Shown: positions 26,623-36,846, counted from the stretch's first letter. The stretch is DNA of 64,000 nt from Pseudomonas gingeri (GCF_013386115.1 NZ_JACAOR010000008.1:261398-325397), one strand, 5' to 3'. The notes: a model not told the origin generated them from the sequence alone. A program made the numbers and translations.

Positions 26623-27435
26623 TCAGATGTGCAGGATGTATTCGCGGACCAGCTTGCTGCCGAAATAGGCCAGCATCAGCAGGCAGAAGCCGGCCAGGGT
26701 CCAGCGGATCGCCTTGTGCCCGCGCCAGCCGAGACGGTTGCGGCCCCACAGCAGCACACTGAACACGATCCAGGCCAGGCAGGCCAGCAGGGTCTTGTGC
26801 ACCAGGTGCTGGGCGAACAGGTTCTCGACGAACAGCCAGCCGGAGATCAGGGACAGCGACAGCAGTGTCCAGCCGGCCCAGAGGAAACCGAACAGCAGGC
26901 TTTCCATGGTCTGCAACGGCGGGAAGTTCTTGATCAGGCCTGAAGGGTGCTTGTGCTTGAGCTGGTGGTCCTGCAACAGCAGCAGCAGGGCCTGGAACAC
27001 CGCGATGGTAAACATGCCATAGGCGAGGATCGACAGCAGGATATGCGCGAGGATGCCCGGTTCCTCATCGATGATCTGCACCGTGCCCGACGGCGCGAAC
27101 TGCGCCAGCAGCACCGTCAGCAGGCCCAGCGGGAACAGCAGGATCAGCAGGTTCTCCACGGGGATCCGCGAACAGGCGACCAGGGTCAGGGCGATCACGG
27201 CGACGGCGATCAGGCTGGCGGCGTTGAAGAAGTCCAGGCCCAGTCCGACCGGGGTCGCCAGGTGGGTGCACAGGGCGATCGCGTGGGCCAGCACGGCGAA
27301 GATGCCGAGCCCGACCAGCAGGCGTTTGTCGGCCTTGGCACACTGGCGCAGGCGAGTGCCTTGATAGAGAGTCGCAGCGGCATACAAGCAGGCGGCGGCG
27401 AGGCTGGTCAGCAAACTGGGTGACAAAGGAAGCAT
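26623..27435 (-). CDS. ypjD: Cytochrome c assembly-like membrane protein YpjD
   Basis: A 270-residue integral membrane protein with about eight helices (start MLPLSPSLLTSLAAACLYA). It belongs to the CcmC/CcsA-like cytochrome c assembly superfamily; conserved features are ALCTHLATPVGLGLDFFNA, EEPGILAHILLSILAYG and AQHLVHKTLLACLAWIVF with the conserved histidines. It sits divergently beside ffh, as in E. coli and many pseudomonads. The true function is unsettled. The ATG at 27435 is preferred over an upstream in-frame ATG. Confidence 0.92.
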   Translation of the reverse strand: MLPLSPSLLTSLAAACLYAAATLYQGTRLRQCAKADKRLLVGLGIFAVLAHAIALCTHLATPVGLGLDFFNAASLIAVAVIALTLVACSRIPVENLLILLFPLGLLTVLLAQFAPSGTVQIIDEEPGILAHILLSILAYGMFTIAVFQALLLLLQDHQLKHKHPSGLIKNFPPLQTMESLLFGFLWAGWTLLSLSLISGWLFVENLFAQHLVHKTLLACLAWIVFSVLLWGRNRLGWRGHKAIRWTLAGFCLLMLAYFGSKLVREYILHI

Positions 27436-27530
27436 AAGTCCTGGGAAGCGAGCCCGAAAGGCGCTGAGTTTGGCATACAACCGCCAGTCCACGAAAGACC
27501 GTGGCGCTAGTGCCGCGCACGCAGTCTCGC

Positions 27531-27536
27531 TATAAT
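27531..27536 (+). promoter_or_regulatory. -10 element of the ffh promoter
   Basis: A perfect TATAAT lies 99 bases upstream of the ffh ATG in the divergent region with ypjD. The hexamer 17 bases upstream (TAGTGC) is a poor -35 match. The call rests on the consensus -10 in otherwise GC-rich DNA. Confidence 0.55.
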
Positions 27537-27635
27537 CCGCGACCTGCCCACGCCGCAGGCTCGCCAGGCACGCTTTTGACTACGCTGGCGGCCTATTACC
27601 TCGGTTCTATTATTAGGGGCCTCAAAGGATCGCGC

Positions 27636-29012
<1,377 letters not shown>

Positions 29013-29043
29013 AGAATCTGCGCCGGCTGTCATGTCGGCGTTG

Positions 29044-29088
29044 CCCCGCACGGACGCGGGGATCTCCAGCAAACCCGCGCTACGCGGG
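29044..29088 (+). terminator. Two hairpins downstream of ffh
   Basis: Two hairpins follow the ffh stop: CCCCGC (29044-29049) with GCGGGG (29056-29061), and CCCGCG (29074-29079) with CGCGGG (29083-29088). Neither is followed directly by a T tract, although GTTTTTC occurs at about 29101. They may end or stabilise the ffh transcript. Termination is uncertain. Confidence 0.4.
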
Positions 29089-29163
29089 AGCTGACCTGCC
29101 GTTTTTCACGACGGCTCTATGGCAAATCTTGATTGCATGGCGCCAGGCGCCGGAAAAAGTCAT

Positions 29164-29191
29164 TTGCAAAAGTCCGGATATTCCTTAGAAT
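29164..29191 (+). promoter_or_regulatory. Promoter of the rpsP operon
   Basis: TTGCAA (29164-29169) and TAGAAT (29186-29191) are separated by 16 bases and match sigma70 elements well. They lie 73 bases upstream of the rpsP ATG in a 251-bp non-coding stretch that contains no other gene. Confidence 0.7.
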
Positions 29192-29263
29192 ATGCGGCCT
29201 TTCGGGCACCCATGCCCGCTGTGCATTTAGATTTGCAGCACCGACTACAGGAACGATGTTCAC

Positions 29264-29515
29264 ATGCTAACAATCCGTCTTGCCCTTGGCGGCTCCAAAA
29301 AGCGCCCGTTTTACCACCTGACCGTAACCGACAGCCGCAACGCTCGTGACGGTTCGCACAAAGAACAAGTGGGTTTCTTCAACCCGGTTGCTCGTGGTCA
29401 GGAAGTTCGTCTGTCCGTGAACCAAGAGCGCGTAGCCTACTGGCTGAGCGTTGGTGCACAACCTTCTGAGCGCGTTGCTCAGTTGCTGAAGGAAAACGCT
29501 AAGGTTGCGGCCTGA
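29264..29515 (+). CDS. rpsP: 30S ribosomal protein bS16
   Basis: An 83-residue ribosomal protein needed for 30S assembly (MLTIRLALGGSKKRPFYHL, followed by VGFFNPVARGQEVRLSVNQ). First gene of rpsP-rimM-trmD-rplS. Codon use is strongly adapted, as expected for a highly expressed ribosomal gene. Confidence 0.99.
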   Translation: MLTIRLALGGSKKRPFYHLTVTDSRNARDGSHKEQVGFFNPVARGQEVRLSVNQERVAYWLSVGAQPSERVAQLLKENAKVAA

Positions 29516-29520
29516 GCAAT

Positions 29521-30057
29521 ATGAACGCGACGCCGGCTTCTACCGATGATTTGATCGTTATCGGCAAGATCTACTCTGTTCATGGCGTTCGCGGCGAAGT
29601 GAAGGTTTATTCCTTTACTGATCCAATTAAAAACCTGTTGGACTACAAAACCTGGACGCTCAAGCGCGAAGGTAGCGTGAAACAGGTAGAGCTGGTCAGC
29701 GGGCGTGGGAACGACAAGTTCCTGGTCGCAAAGCTCAAGGGTCTCGATGATCGTGAAGAAGCGCGTCTTCTGGCCGGTTATGAGATCTGCGTGCCGCGCA
29801 ACCTGTTTCCTGAACTGACCGACGGCGAGTACTACTGGTACCAGCTGGAAGGTCTCAAGGTCATCGACACCCTCGGGCAACTGTTCGGGAAGATCGATCA
29901 CCTGCTGGAGACTGGCTCGAACGATGTCATGGTGGTCAAGCCTTGTCCGGGCAGCCTGGATGATCGCGAACGCCTGTTGCCCTATACGGAGCAATGCGTG
30001 TTGGCTGTCGACCTTGCCGCTGGCGAGATGAAGGTGGATTGGGACGCGGACTTCTAA
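29521..30057 (+). CDS. rimM: Ribosome maturation factor RimM
   Basis: A 178-residue factor that binds uS19 and helps mature the 30S head. The N-terminal RimM barrel shows IGKIYSVHGVRGEVKVYSFT; the C-terminal PRC barrel shows LTDGEYYWYQLEGLKVID. The ATG follows the rpsP stop by 5 bp, and trmD begins 3 bp after its own stop, fitting the conserved operon. Confidence 0.98.
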   Translation: MNATPASTDDLIVIGKIYSVHGVRGEVKVYSFTDPIKNLLDYKTWTLKREGSVKQVELVSGRGNDKFLVAKLKGLDDREEARLLAGYEICVPRNLFPELTDGEYYWYQLEGLKVIDTLGQLFGKIDHLLETGSNDVMVVKPCPGSLDDRERLLPYTEQCVLAVDLAAGEMKVDWDADF

Positions 30058-30060
30058 GCG

Positions 30061-30813
30061 ATGGCTAGCCTGCGCGTAGAAGTGATCAGTTTGTTTCCCG
30101 AAATGTTTTCCGCCATCAGCGACTACGGCATCACCAGTCGTGCGGTGAAACAGGGGCTCTTGCAGCTGACCTGTTGGAATCCGCGGGACTACACGACCGA
30201 TCGACATCACACTGTGGATGATCGCCCATTTGGCGGTGGTCCGGGCATGGTGATGAAGATCAAGCCCCTTGAGGACGCCCTGGTTCAGGCCAAGGCAGCA
30301 GCAGGGGAGGCGGCGAAGGTGATCTACCTGTCGCCCCAGGGCCGGCAGCTGAATCAGTTGGCGGTACGCGACCTGGCGAACGAGGAAGCCTTGATCCTCA
30401 TTGCAGGTCGTTACGAAGGCATTGACGAGCGCTTTATAGACGCTCATGTCGATGAAGAGTGGTCGATTGGGGACTATGTTCTTTCCGGTGGCGAGCTGCC
30501 GGCGATGGTCCTGATAGATGCGGTTACACGACTGCTGCCCGGAGCTTTAGGGCATGCGGACTCCGCGGAGGAAGATTCCTTCACGGATGGTTTGCTGGAT
30601 TGCCCGCACTACACCCGTCCGGAGGTGTATGCGGATCAGCGTGTTCCCGACGTGTTGCTCAGTGGCAACCACGCACATATCCGGCGTTGGCGTCTGAAGC
30701 AGTCCCTTGGCAGGACCTCGGAACGACGCGCCGATCTTCTGGAAAGCCGCTCGCTTTCTGGAGAAGAGAAGAAGCTGCTCGAGGAATACATCCGCGAGCG
30801 GGACGATAGTTAA
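30061..30813 (+). CDS. trmD: tRNA (guanine37-N1)-methyltransferase
   Basis: A 250-residue SPOUT methyltransferase that makes m1G37 in tRNAs reading CNN/GNN-type codons and so prevents frameshifting. The trefoil-knot SAM site is seen in LIAGRYEGIDERFID and WSIGDYVLSGGELPAMVLID; the substrate region GGGPGMVMKIKPLEDAL is intact. The ATG is 3 bp downstream of rimM. Confidence 0.98.
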   Translation: MASLRVEVISLFPEMFSAISDYGITSRAVKQGLLQLTCWNPRDYTTDRHHTVDDRPFGGGPGMVMKIKPLEDALVQAKAAAGEAAKVIYLSPQGRQLNQLAVRDLANEEALILIAGRYEGIDERFIDAHVDEEWSIGDYVLSGGELPAMVLIDAVTRLLPGALGHADSAEEDSFTDGLLDCPHYTRPEVYADQRVPDVLLSGNHAHIRRWRLKQSLGRTSERRADLLESRSLSGEEKKLLEEYIRERDDS

Positions 30814-30858
30814 CAACGTATCGATGGTAGATCAGACGATTTACCTTAGGAGCACAGC

Positions 30859-31209
30859 ATGACTAACAAAATCATCCTTGCACTCGAAGCAGAGCAGATG
30901 ACCAAAGAGATCCCTACCTTTGCCCCGGGCGACACCATTGTCGTTCAGGTGAAAGTGAAGGAAGGCGACCGTTCGCGTCTGCAGGCGTTCGAAGGCGTGG
31001 TAATTGCCAAGCGTAACCGTGGTGTGAACAGCGCGTTCACCGTACGTAAAATCTCCAACGGTGTTGGCGTAGAGCGTACTTTCCAGACCTACAGCCCGCA
31101 AATCGACAGCATGGCTGTCAAGCGTCGCGGTGACGTACGTAAAGCCAAGCTGTACTACCTGCGCGACCTGTCGGGTAAAGCAGCTCGCATCAAGGAAAAA
31201 CTGGCCTGA
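30859..31209 (+). CDS. rplS: 50S ribosomal protein bL19
   Basis: A 116-residue ribosomal protein at the 30S-50S interface ([40 protein letters not shown]). An AGGAG site precedes its ATG by about 7 bases. It is the last gene of the rpsP operon and is followed by a strong terminator. Confidence 0.99.
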
Positions 31210-31227
31210 GTCCAGCTTCCGATGCAG

Positions 31228-31255
31228 AAAAAAGCAGCCTACGGGCTGCTTTTTT
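31228..31255 (+). terminator. rplS operon terminator
   Basis: A 12-bp stem AAAAAAGCAGCC (31228-31239) and GGCTGCTTTTTT (31244-31255) encloses a TACG tetraloop and ends in a run of six T. It is a textbook intrinsic terminator 18 bp after the rplS stop and works symmetrically in both directions. Confidence 0.95.
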
Positions 31256-31316
31256 GCATTCCGGGTTTTGAAAAATCCGTTTGCCGCTGTCACAGTGGGA
31301 TTGCAATGAACACCTT

Positions 31317-31396
31317 GCAGGAGCCGGCTTGCCAGCGAGTGGCCCTTGAGTCTTGTCGCGCCTGCGGGGACGCCATCGCCGGCAAGCCAGCTCCAC
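31317..31396. repeat. REP inverted pair upstream of xerD
   Basis: GCAGGAGCCGGCTTGCCAGC (31317-31336) and the inverted copy ATCGCCGGCAAGCCAGCTCC (31375-31394) lie between the rplS terminator and xerD, ending about 40 bp before the xerD start. Confidence 0.88.
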
Positions 31397-31436
31397 AGTG
31401 CTCATCTGCTTATCGCCTTTTGCTTGTCGAGCCCTT

Positions 31437-32333
31437 ATGCCAGCCATCGATCATCCCCTTATCGACCAGTTCCTCGACGCCCTGTGGCTGGAGAAAGGTC
31501 TCTCGGACAATACCCGTGATGCCTATCGCAGCGACCTTGCGCTGTTCAACGGCTGGTTGCAGGACAAGGGCCTGGAATTGCTCAATGCCGGTCGCGAGCT
31601 GATTCTCGACCACCTGGCCTGGCGTCTGGAGCAGGCCTACAAACCGCGCTCCACTGCGCGTTTTCTTTCCGGTGTCCGGGGCTTCTACCGTTACCTGTTG
31701 CGCGAAAAGCTGATCGCCGTCGATCCGACCCTGCAGGTGGAGATGCCGCAGTTGGGTCGTCCGTTGCCCAAATCCCTGTCGGAAGCTGACGTCGAAGCCC
31801 TGCTGAAAGCGCCGGACCTGAGCGAGGCCATCGGTCAGCGCGACCGGGCCATGCTGGAAGTGCTCTACGCCTGCGGGCTGCGGGTGACGGAACTGATCAG
31901 CCTGACCCTGGAACAGGTCAACCTGCGCCAGGGCGTGCTGCGGGTCATGGGCAAGGGCAGCAAGGAGCGCCTGGTGCCGATGGGCGAGGAGGCGATTGTC
32001 TGGGTCGAACGCTACATGCGCGATGCCCGTGGCGAACTGCTGGGCGGGCGGCCGAGCGACGTGCTGTTTCCCAGCCTGCGCGGCGAGCAGATGACCCGCC
32101 AGACCTTCTGGCACCGGATCAAGCACCAGGCCAAGGTCGCCGGTATCGGCAAGTCGCTGTCCCCGCATACCCTGCGGCATGCCTTCGCGACCCATCTGCT
32201 CAACCACGGCGCCGACCTGCGGGTGGTGCAGATGCTGCTGGGGCACAGCGACCTGTCGACCACCCAGATCTACACCCATGTCGCCCGTGCCCGCCTGCAG
32301 GACATGCACGCCAGGCATCACCCGCGCGGCTGA
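31437..32333 (+). CDS. xerD: Site-specific tyrosine recombinase XerD
   Basis: A 298-residue recombinase that, with XerC, resolves chromosome dimers at dif. The N-terminal SAM-like DNA-binding domain (DQFLDALWLEKGLSDNTRDA) precedes the catalytic domain with the R-H-R-H-Y residues in ACGLRVTELISL, LSPHTLRHAFATHLLNHG and LGHSDLSTTQIYTHV. The ATG at 31437 matches the family start. The length and sequence are those of the housekeeping XerD, not of a phage integrase, and no att-like sites are seen. Confidence 0.97.
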   Translation: MPAIDHPLIDQFLDALWLEKGLSDNTRDAYRSDLALFNGWLQDKGLELLNAGRELILDHLAWRLEQAYKPRSTARFLSGVRGFYRYLLREKLIAVDPTLQVEMPQLGRPLPKSLSEADVEALLKAPDLSEAIGQRDRAMLEVLYACGLRVTELISLTLEQVNLRQGVLRVMGKGSKERLVPMGEEAIVWVERYMRDARGELLGGRPSDVLFPSLRGEQMTRQTFWHRIKHQAKVAGIGKSLSPHTLRHAFATHLLNHGADLRVVQMLLGHSDLSTTQIYTHVARARLQDMHARHHPRG

Positions 32334-32618
32334 AGCTGCTGCGCAAAGCACGGATGCTGCCGAGCGCCAGGCACAGAGTGGTGCGCGGTCGATTTCTTCG
32401 CTGTTCCTCCAGGTTCCGCGGCTCCGGACGCACGAATTCGAGCCCGGATAAACTGGGCTACGCTGAATTCGATGGCCGTAGTCGCATCCTCCTGTAGTCG
32501 CGTAGCCGTTTAGCCGGGCAGCAACCCAGTGGTTGACCAAGGATTGCTATTCAGGCGACCGACGCCACCTCCCCTCAGTTTTTGTGGCCGACTTTTTCCA
32601 AGGTATCTGGAGAAAAGT
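32334..32618. other. Intergenic region between xerD and the FAD oxidoreductase gene
   Basis: A 285-bp stretch with no gene. It contains two direct repeats of GAATTCGA (32434 and 32465) and two of GTAGTCGC (32478 and 32494). No clear promoter or terminator is seen. It forms the left edge of a segment that appears inserted between xerD and dsbC. Confidence 0.4.
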
Positions 32619-34469
32619 ATGTCTATCAAAAAAGGAAGTAACAAAAGAAACAAACCCCTGTCCAGGAAAGTAAAAGCCAATGCTATCAACGGGCGCGGTG
32701 TGAGCCGGCGGCGCTTTATCCAGAGTGGCTTGACCGTCGCGGCGGCCCTGTCTCTCAGTGGTATTCCCTATATGGCCAAGGCGGTCACGGGAAAAACGGT
32801 CGCGATTCTGGGTGGCGGCGTGGCCGGATTGACGGCGGCCCATGAATTGATTGAACGGGGCTACCAGGTGACGGTGTATGAGCGTCGCGCATTGGGTGGC
32901 AAAGCCCGCAGTATTCCGGTTCCCGCTACCGGAACGAATGGCCGCCTGGATTTACCCGGTGAGCACGGCTTTCGCTTTTATCCCAATTTCTACCACAACC
33001 TTCCCGATACGCTGAGGCGCATTCCCTACAGCGGCAATGCCCATGGCGCCTGGAACAATCTCGTTGCTCTACAGGCGTTCCTGATTGCGCTCACGGGACG
33101 CCCTGACTTTTACGTGGATACCACCACGGTTCTGTTGTTTCCGGGCACGCCCGCCGGCATTCCCCTGGCCCTGACGTCCCTGGTCAATCTGCTTTCGGCG
33201 GGTCTGCAGATTCCCCCTCTCGAATTGGCTTTTTTTGTCCAGAAACTGCACGTATTCATCACCAGTGGCGATTTGCGGCGCCTGGGACAATGGGAAAAAA
33301 TGAGCTGGTGGGAGTACACCCAGGCGGCCAGCAAGTCCGCCGCCTATCAGCAATTGCTGGGCCGGATCATCATCGGCTTCGTGGCGGCGCGCCCCGAAAT
33401 TGCCAGTGCGCGCACCATAGGGCAGGCGGTGGAAGGTTTTTTCTACAGCTATGCCAAGCGCGATGTCGATAATCCGTTTGCCGGTATCCTGCGGGTGATG
33501 AATCATCCCACCAACGAGGCCTGGATCACCCCCTGGGTGCAATACCTGACGGCGTCAGGCGTCACTTTCAGTGTGGGAACGCAAGTCACCGCGCTCAACT
33601 TCAGCAATGGCCGCATCACCAGCGCACAAGCGACCGATGCCAATAATGCCGGGATGACCATCAATGCCGACTATTTCGTGCTTGCCGTACCCGCGGAGCG
33701 TGCGGTGCCCTTGATGACTCCGGCCATGTTGGCTGCCGACCCTCAGCTGGGCCGTATCGCCAATCTGCAAACACGCTGGATGAATGGCATACAGTTTTTC
33801 CTGACCGCGGTCACCGACATTCCTCTGATGGAATGTATCGACTCGCCCTGGGCCATTGGTGGAGGGACGCAAGCGCAACTATGGCCCGCTGGTTTTTCTA
33901 CGACCTATGGCGATGGCAATGTGAAGGATGTGTTGTCGATCATCATTGCCGAGTGGACGGTACCCGGTATCGTTTATAACAAACCGGCCAATCAGTGCAC
34001 GCCGCAGGAAATCGTCAATGAGGTGTTGGCGCAGATCAGGACGGGGCTGGACAATGGCGCCAGCCTCCTTCCGGACAGCCTGATTCATTCCTGGTTTCTC
34101 GACCCTGGCCTGTCTAATGTCGGGACGGGCAATGTTCACAATGACGATCCTCTGTTGGTCAATACACCCGACTCGTGGAGTAATCGACCGGACACGAGTA
34201 CCCAGATCGGCAATCTCTTTTTGGCCGGTGATTACATACGGGCCACGGGATTTGACCTGGCATGCATGGAAACCGCCAATGAAAGTGGGCGACGAGCCGC
34301 CAACGCCGTGCTTGCCGCCAGCAACAGCTCGGCAGCGCCGGCCACGATCGTGACGCGCTATAAGGAGCCGCTGCTGGCATTGGATCAGTCGCTGGACGAC
34401 ACGCTGTACCGCCTGGGCCTGCCCAATCAATATGACTTGATCTCGCCTTATCGACCGGGTTCATCGTAG
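32619..34469 (+). CDS. Tat-exported FAD-dependent oxidoreductase (amine oxidase/phytoene desaturase-like)
   Basis: A 616-residue flavoprotein. A long basic N terminus holds the twin-arginine motif VSRRRFIQSG and the hydrophobic stretch LTVAAALSLSGIPYMAKA, so it is predicted to be exported folded through Tat. The Rossmann FAD motif is VAILGGGVAGLTAAHELIERG, followed by YERRALGGKARS and GEHGFRFYPNFYHNLPDTLR, a pattern of phytoene desaturase/hydroxysqualene dehydroxylase-like oxidoreductases. The C-terminal FAD site is LFLAGDYIRATGFDLACMET. The substrate is unknown. The start (ATG 32619) has GGAGAAAAG upstream. Third codon positions are less GC-biased than in its neighbours, suggesting later acquisition. 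Confidence 0.85.
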   Translation: MSIKKGSNKRNKPLSRKVKANAINGRGVSRRRFIQSGLTVAAALSLSGIPYMAKAVTGKTVAILGGGVAGLTAAHELIERGYQVTVYERRALGGKARSIPVPATGTNGRLDLPGEHGFRFYPNFYHNLPDTLRRIPYSGNAHGAWNNLVALQAFLIALTGRPDFYVDTTTVLLFPGTPAGIPLALTSLVNLLSAGLQIPPLELAFFVQKLHVFITSGDLRRLGQWEKMSWWEYTQAASKSAAYQQLLGRIIIGFVAARPEIASARTIGQAVEGFFYSYAKRDVDNPFAGILRVMNHPTNEAWITPWVQYLTASGVTFSVGTQVTALNFSNGRITSAQATDANNAGMTINADYFVLAVPAERAVPLMTPAMLAADPQLGRIANLQTRWMNGIQFFLTAVTDIPLMECIDSPWAIGGGTQAQLWPAGFSTTYGDGNVKDVLSIIIAEWTVPGIVYNKPANQCTPQEIVNEVLAQIRTGLDNGASLLPDSLIHSWFLDPGLSNVGTGNVHNDDPLLVNTPDSWSNRPDTSTQIGNLFLAGDYIRATGFDLACMETANESGRRAANAVLAASNSSAAPATIVTRYKEPLLALDQSLDDTLYRLGLPNQYDLISPYRPGSS

Positions 34470-34639
34470 GATTCGGGGGGCTGGGTGATTATCCGACTCC
34501 ATGGCGCCTCGCATCGCCGGGAGTCGGTCATGCCGACCTTATGTGGTAGGCTTTACCCGTTTGCACGATGGGCGGTCGGAACCCGGATCTGCTGATCGGT
34601 GTTTACCGTCCCATGAGTTGCCCGCCTTCAGGAGTTCCC

Positions 34640-35371
34640 ATGCGTTTGACCCAGATTTTCGCCGCTGCTGCCCTCGTCCTGGCCAGCTCCCTGGTCCTGG
34701 CCGATGACACCGCCGAACAGGCGATTCGCAAGAGCCTCGACAGCCTCCAGCTGGAAACCCCGGTGGAGAGCATTACCGCCAGCCCCCTGGCCGGCCTGTA
34801 CGAAGTCAAGCTCAAGGGCAGTCGCGTACTGTATGCCAGCGCCGACGGCCAGTTCGTCATGCAGGGCTACCTGTTCCAGCTCAAGGACGGCAAGCCGGTC
34901 AACCTGACCGAAAAGACCGAGCGCCTGGGCATCTCCAAGCTGATCAACGGTATCCCGGTGGCTGAGACCGTGGTCTATCCGGCCATCGGCGAAACCAAGT
35001 CGCATATCACCGTCTTCACCGACACCACCTGCCCGTATTGCCACAAGCTGCACGCCGAAGTGCCGGCGCTGAACAAGATGGGCATCGAAGTGCGTTATGT
35101 CGCCTTCCCGCGCCAGGGCCTGGGTTCGCCGGGTGACGAGCAGTTGCAGGCGGTGTGGTGCTCGACCGACAAGAAAACCGCCATGGACCAGATGGTCGAT
35201 GGCAAGGAAATCAAGGCCGCCAAGTGCGCCAACCCGGTCTCGAAACAGTTCGCCCTCGGCCAGTCGATCGGGGTCAACGGTACACCGGCCATCGTCCTGG
35301 CTGACGGCCAGGTGATTCCGGGCTACCAGCCGGCGGCACAAGTTGCCAAACTGGCCCTGGCCGCCAAGTAA
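34640..35371 (+). CDS. dsbC: Periplasmic disulfide isomerase DsbC
   Basis: A 243-residue protein that corrects wrong disulfide bonds in the periplasm. A signal peptide (MRLTQIFAAAALVLASSLVLA) precedes an N-terminal dimerisation domain (about residues 23-85) and a thioredoxin-like domain with the active site Cys131-Pro-Tyr-Cys134 (DTTCPYCHK). The cis-proline loop is GVNGTPAIVL. The ATG at 34640 gives the signal peptide. In related pseudomonads this gene directly follows xerD. Confidence 0.96.
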   Translation: MRLTQIFAAAALVLASSLVLADDTAEQAIRKSLDSLQLETPVESITASPLAGLYEVKLKGSRVLYASADGQFVMQGYLFQLKDGKPVNLTEKTERLGISKLINGIPVAETVVYPAIGETKSHITVFTDTTCPYCHKLHAEVPALNKMGIEVRYVAFPRQGLGSPGDEQLQAVWCSTDKKTAMDQMVDGKEIKAAKCANPVSKQFALGQSIGVNGTPAIVLADGQVIPGYQPAAQVAKLALAAK

Positions 35372-35440
35372 TCCAGCCTCGTCGCGGTCGCCTTTGACGA
35401 GCAAGACCCCGGGCATCTGGCCCGGCGGTCCTAAACAGCA

Positions 35441-35497
35441 AGCCGCTGGTGGTCCAGCGGCTGTTTTCCACGGCCGACCTCGCGTCGGCCGTTTCAT
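35441..35497 (+). terminator. Tandem hairpins between dsbC and hom
   Basis: Two perfect 9-bp hairpins follow each other: AGCCGCTGG (35441-35449)/CCAGCGGCT (35454-35462) followed by GTTTT, then ACGGCCGAC (35470-35478)/GTCGGCCGT (35484-35492) followed by TTC. The first looks like the dsbC terminator. The second ends only 17 bases before the hom GTG and next to its Shine-Dalgarno site (GGGGAG), so it may affect hom expression. Confidence 0.7.
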
Positions 35498-35509
35498 GGG
35501 GAGTTAAGA

Positions 35510-36814
35510 GTGAAACCGGTCAAAGTAGGCATCTGTGGGTTAGGTACCGTCGGTGGCGGCACCTTCAACGTACTTCAGCGTAACGCCGAGGAAATTGCTC
35601 GTCGTGCCGGGCGTGGAATCGAAGTGGCGCAAATCGCCACCCGCACGCCAAAGCCTCAGTTCCAAACGACCGGTATTGCGATTACCAACGATGTCTTCGA
35701 AGTGGCCACGAACCCTGAGATCGACATCGTCATAGAGCTGGTGGGCGGCTATACCGTTGCCCGCGAGCTGGTACTCAAAGCGATCGAGAACGGCAAGCAC
35801 GTGGTCACCGCGAACAAGGCGCTGATCGCCGTGCACGGCAATGAAATCTTCGCCAGGGCCCGCGAGAAGGGCGTGATCGTCGCGTTCGAAGCGGCCGTGG
35901 CCGGCGGCATCCCGGTGATCAAGGCGATCCGCGAGGGCCTGTCCGCCAACCGTATCAACTGGGTCGCCGGTATCATCAACGGCACCGGCAACTTCATCCT
36001 CACCGAAATGCGCGAGAAGGGCCGTGCCTTCGAGGACGTGCTGGTCGAGGCCCAGGCCCTGGGTTATGCCGAAGCCGATCCGACCTTCGACGTCGAAGGC
36101 ATCGATGCCGCGCACAAGCTGACCATCCTGGCGTCCATCGCGTTCGGCATTCCGCTGCAGTTCGACAAGGCCTACACCGAAGGCATCACCCAGCTGACCA
36201 CCGCCGACGTCAACTATGCCGAGGCCCTGGGCTATCGCATCAAGCACCTGGGCGTGGCGCGCAGCACCGCTGCCGGTATCGAGTTGCGGGTCCACCCGAC
36301 GCTGATCCCGGCCGATCGCCTGCTCGCCAACGTCAATGGCGTGATGAACGCGGTCATGGTCAATGGCGACGCCGCCGGTTCGACCCTGTTCTACGGTGCC
36401 GGTGCCGGCATGGAACCTACCGCTTCGTCGGTTATCGCCGACCTGGTGGACGTGGTGCGGGCCATGACCTCCGACCCGGAGAATCGCGTACCGCACCTGG
36501 CCTTCCAGCCGGACTCGCTGTCGGCCCATCCGATCTTGCCCATCGATGCTTGCGAAAGTGCCTACTACCTGCGTATCCAGGCCAAGGACCATCCGGGCGT
36601 CCTGGCCCAGGTCGCGAGCATCCTGTCGGAGCGCGGGATCAACATCGAATCGATCATGCAGAAGGAAGTCGAAGAGCATGACGGCCTGGTGCCGATGATC
36701 CTGTTGACCCACCGCGTGCTGGAACAGCACATCAACGACGCCATCGCTGCGCTGGAGGCCCTGCAAGGTGTGGTCGGCCCTGTCGTGCGGATCCGCGTCG
36801 AGCACTTGAACTAA
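35510..36814 (+). CDS. hom: Homoserine dehydrogenase
   Basis: A 434-residue enzyme that reduces aspartate semialdehyde to homoserine for threonine and methionine synthesis. The NAD(P)-binding domain starts with VKVGICGLGTVGGGTFNVL; the catalytic domain has AAVAGGIPVIKAIREGLSANR and YAEADPTFDVEGIDAAHKL; a C-terminal ACT domain (residues about 350-430; KDHPGVLAQVASILSERGIN) suggests threonine feedback. Start is GTG with GGGGAG upstream. It is not fused to aspartokinase. It lies 32 bp upstream of thrC, forming the hom-thrC pair. Confidence 0.98.
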   Translation: MKPVKVGICGLGTVGGGTFNVLQRNAEEIARRAGRGIEVAQIATRTPKPQFQTTGIAITNDVFEVATNPEIDIVIELVGGYTVARELVLKAIENGKHVVTANKALIAVHGNEIFARAREKGVIVAFEAAVAGGIPVIKAIREGLSANRINWVAGIINGTGNFILTEMREKGRAFEDVLVEAQALGYAEADPTFDVEGIDAAHKLTILASIAFGIPLQFDKAYTEGITQLTTADVNYAEALGYRIKHLGVARSTAAGIELRVHPTLIPADRLLANVNGVMNAVMVNGDAAGSTLFYGAGAGMEPTASSVIADLVDVVRAMTSDPENRVPHLAFQPDSLSAHPILPIDACESAYYLRIQAKDHPGVLAQVASILSERGINIESIMQKEVEEHDGLVPMILLTHRVLEQHINDAIAALEALQGVVGPVVRIRVEHLN

Positions 36815-36846
36815 GCCGGCAGCGCCGAATTAGAGAGGAATTCTTC

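Noticed and set aside
31437..32333. A phage or genomic-island integrase next to the inserted FAD gene
   Set aside because: Length, N-terminal domain and context identify housekeeping XerD; no flanking att repeats were found.
32434..32501. Short direct repeats (GAATTCGA, GTAGTCGC) as insertion target-site duplications
   Set aside because: Both copies of each lie on the same side of the FAD gene, so they do not bracket the inserted segment.
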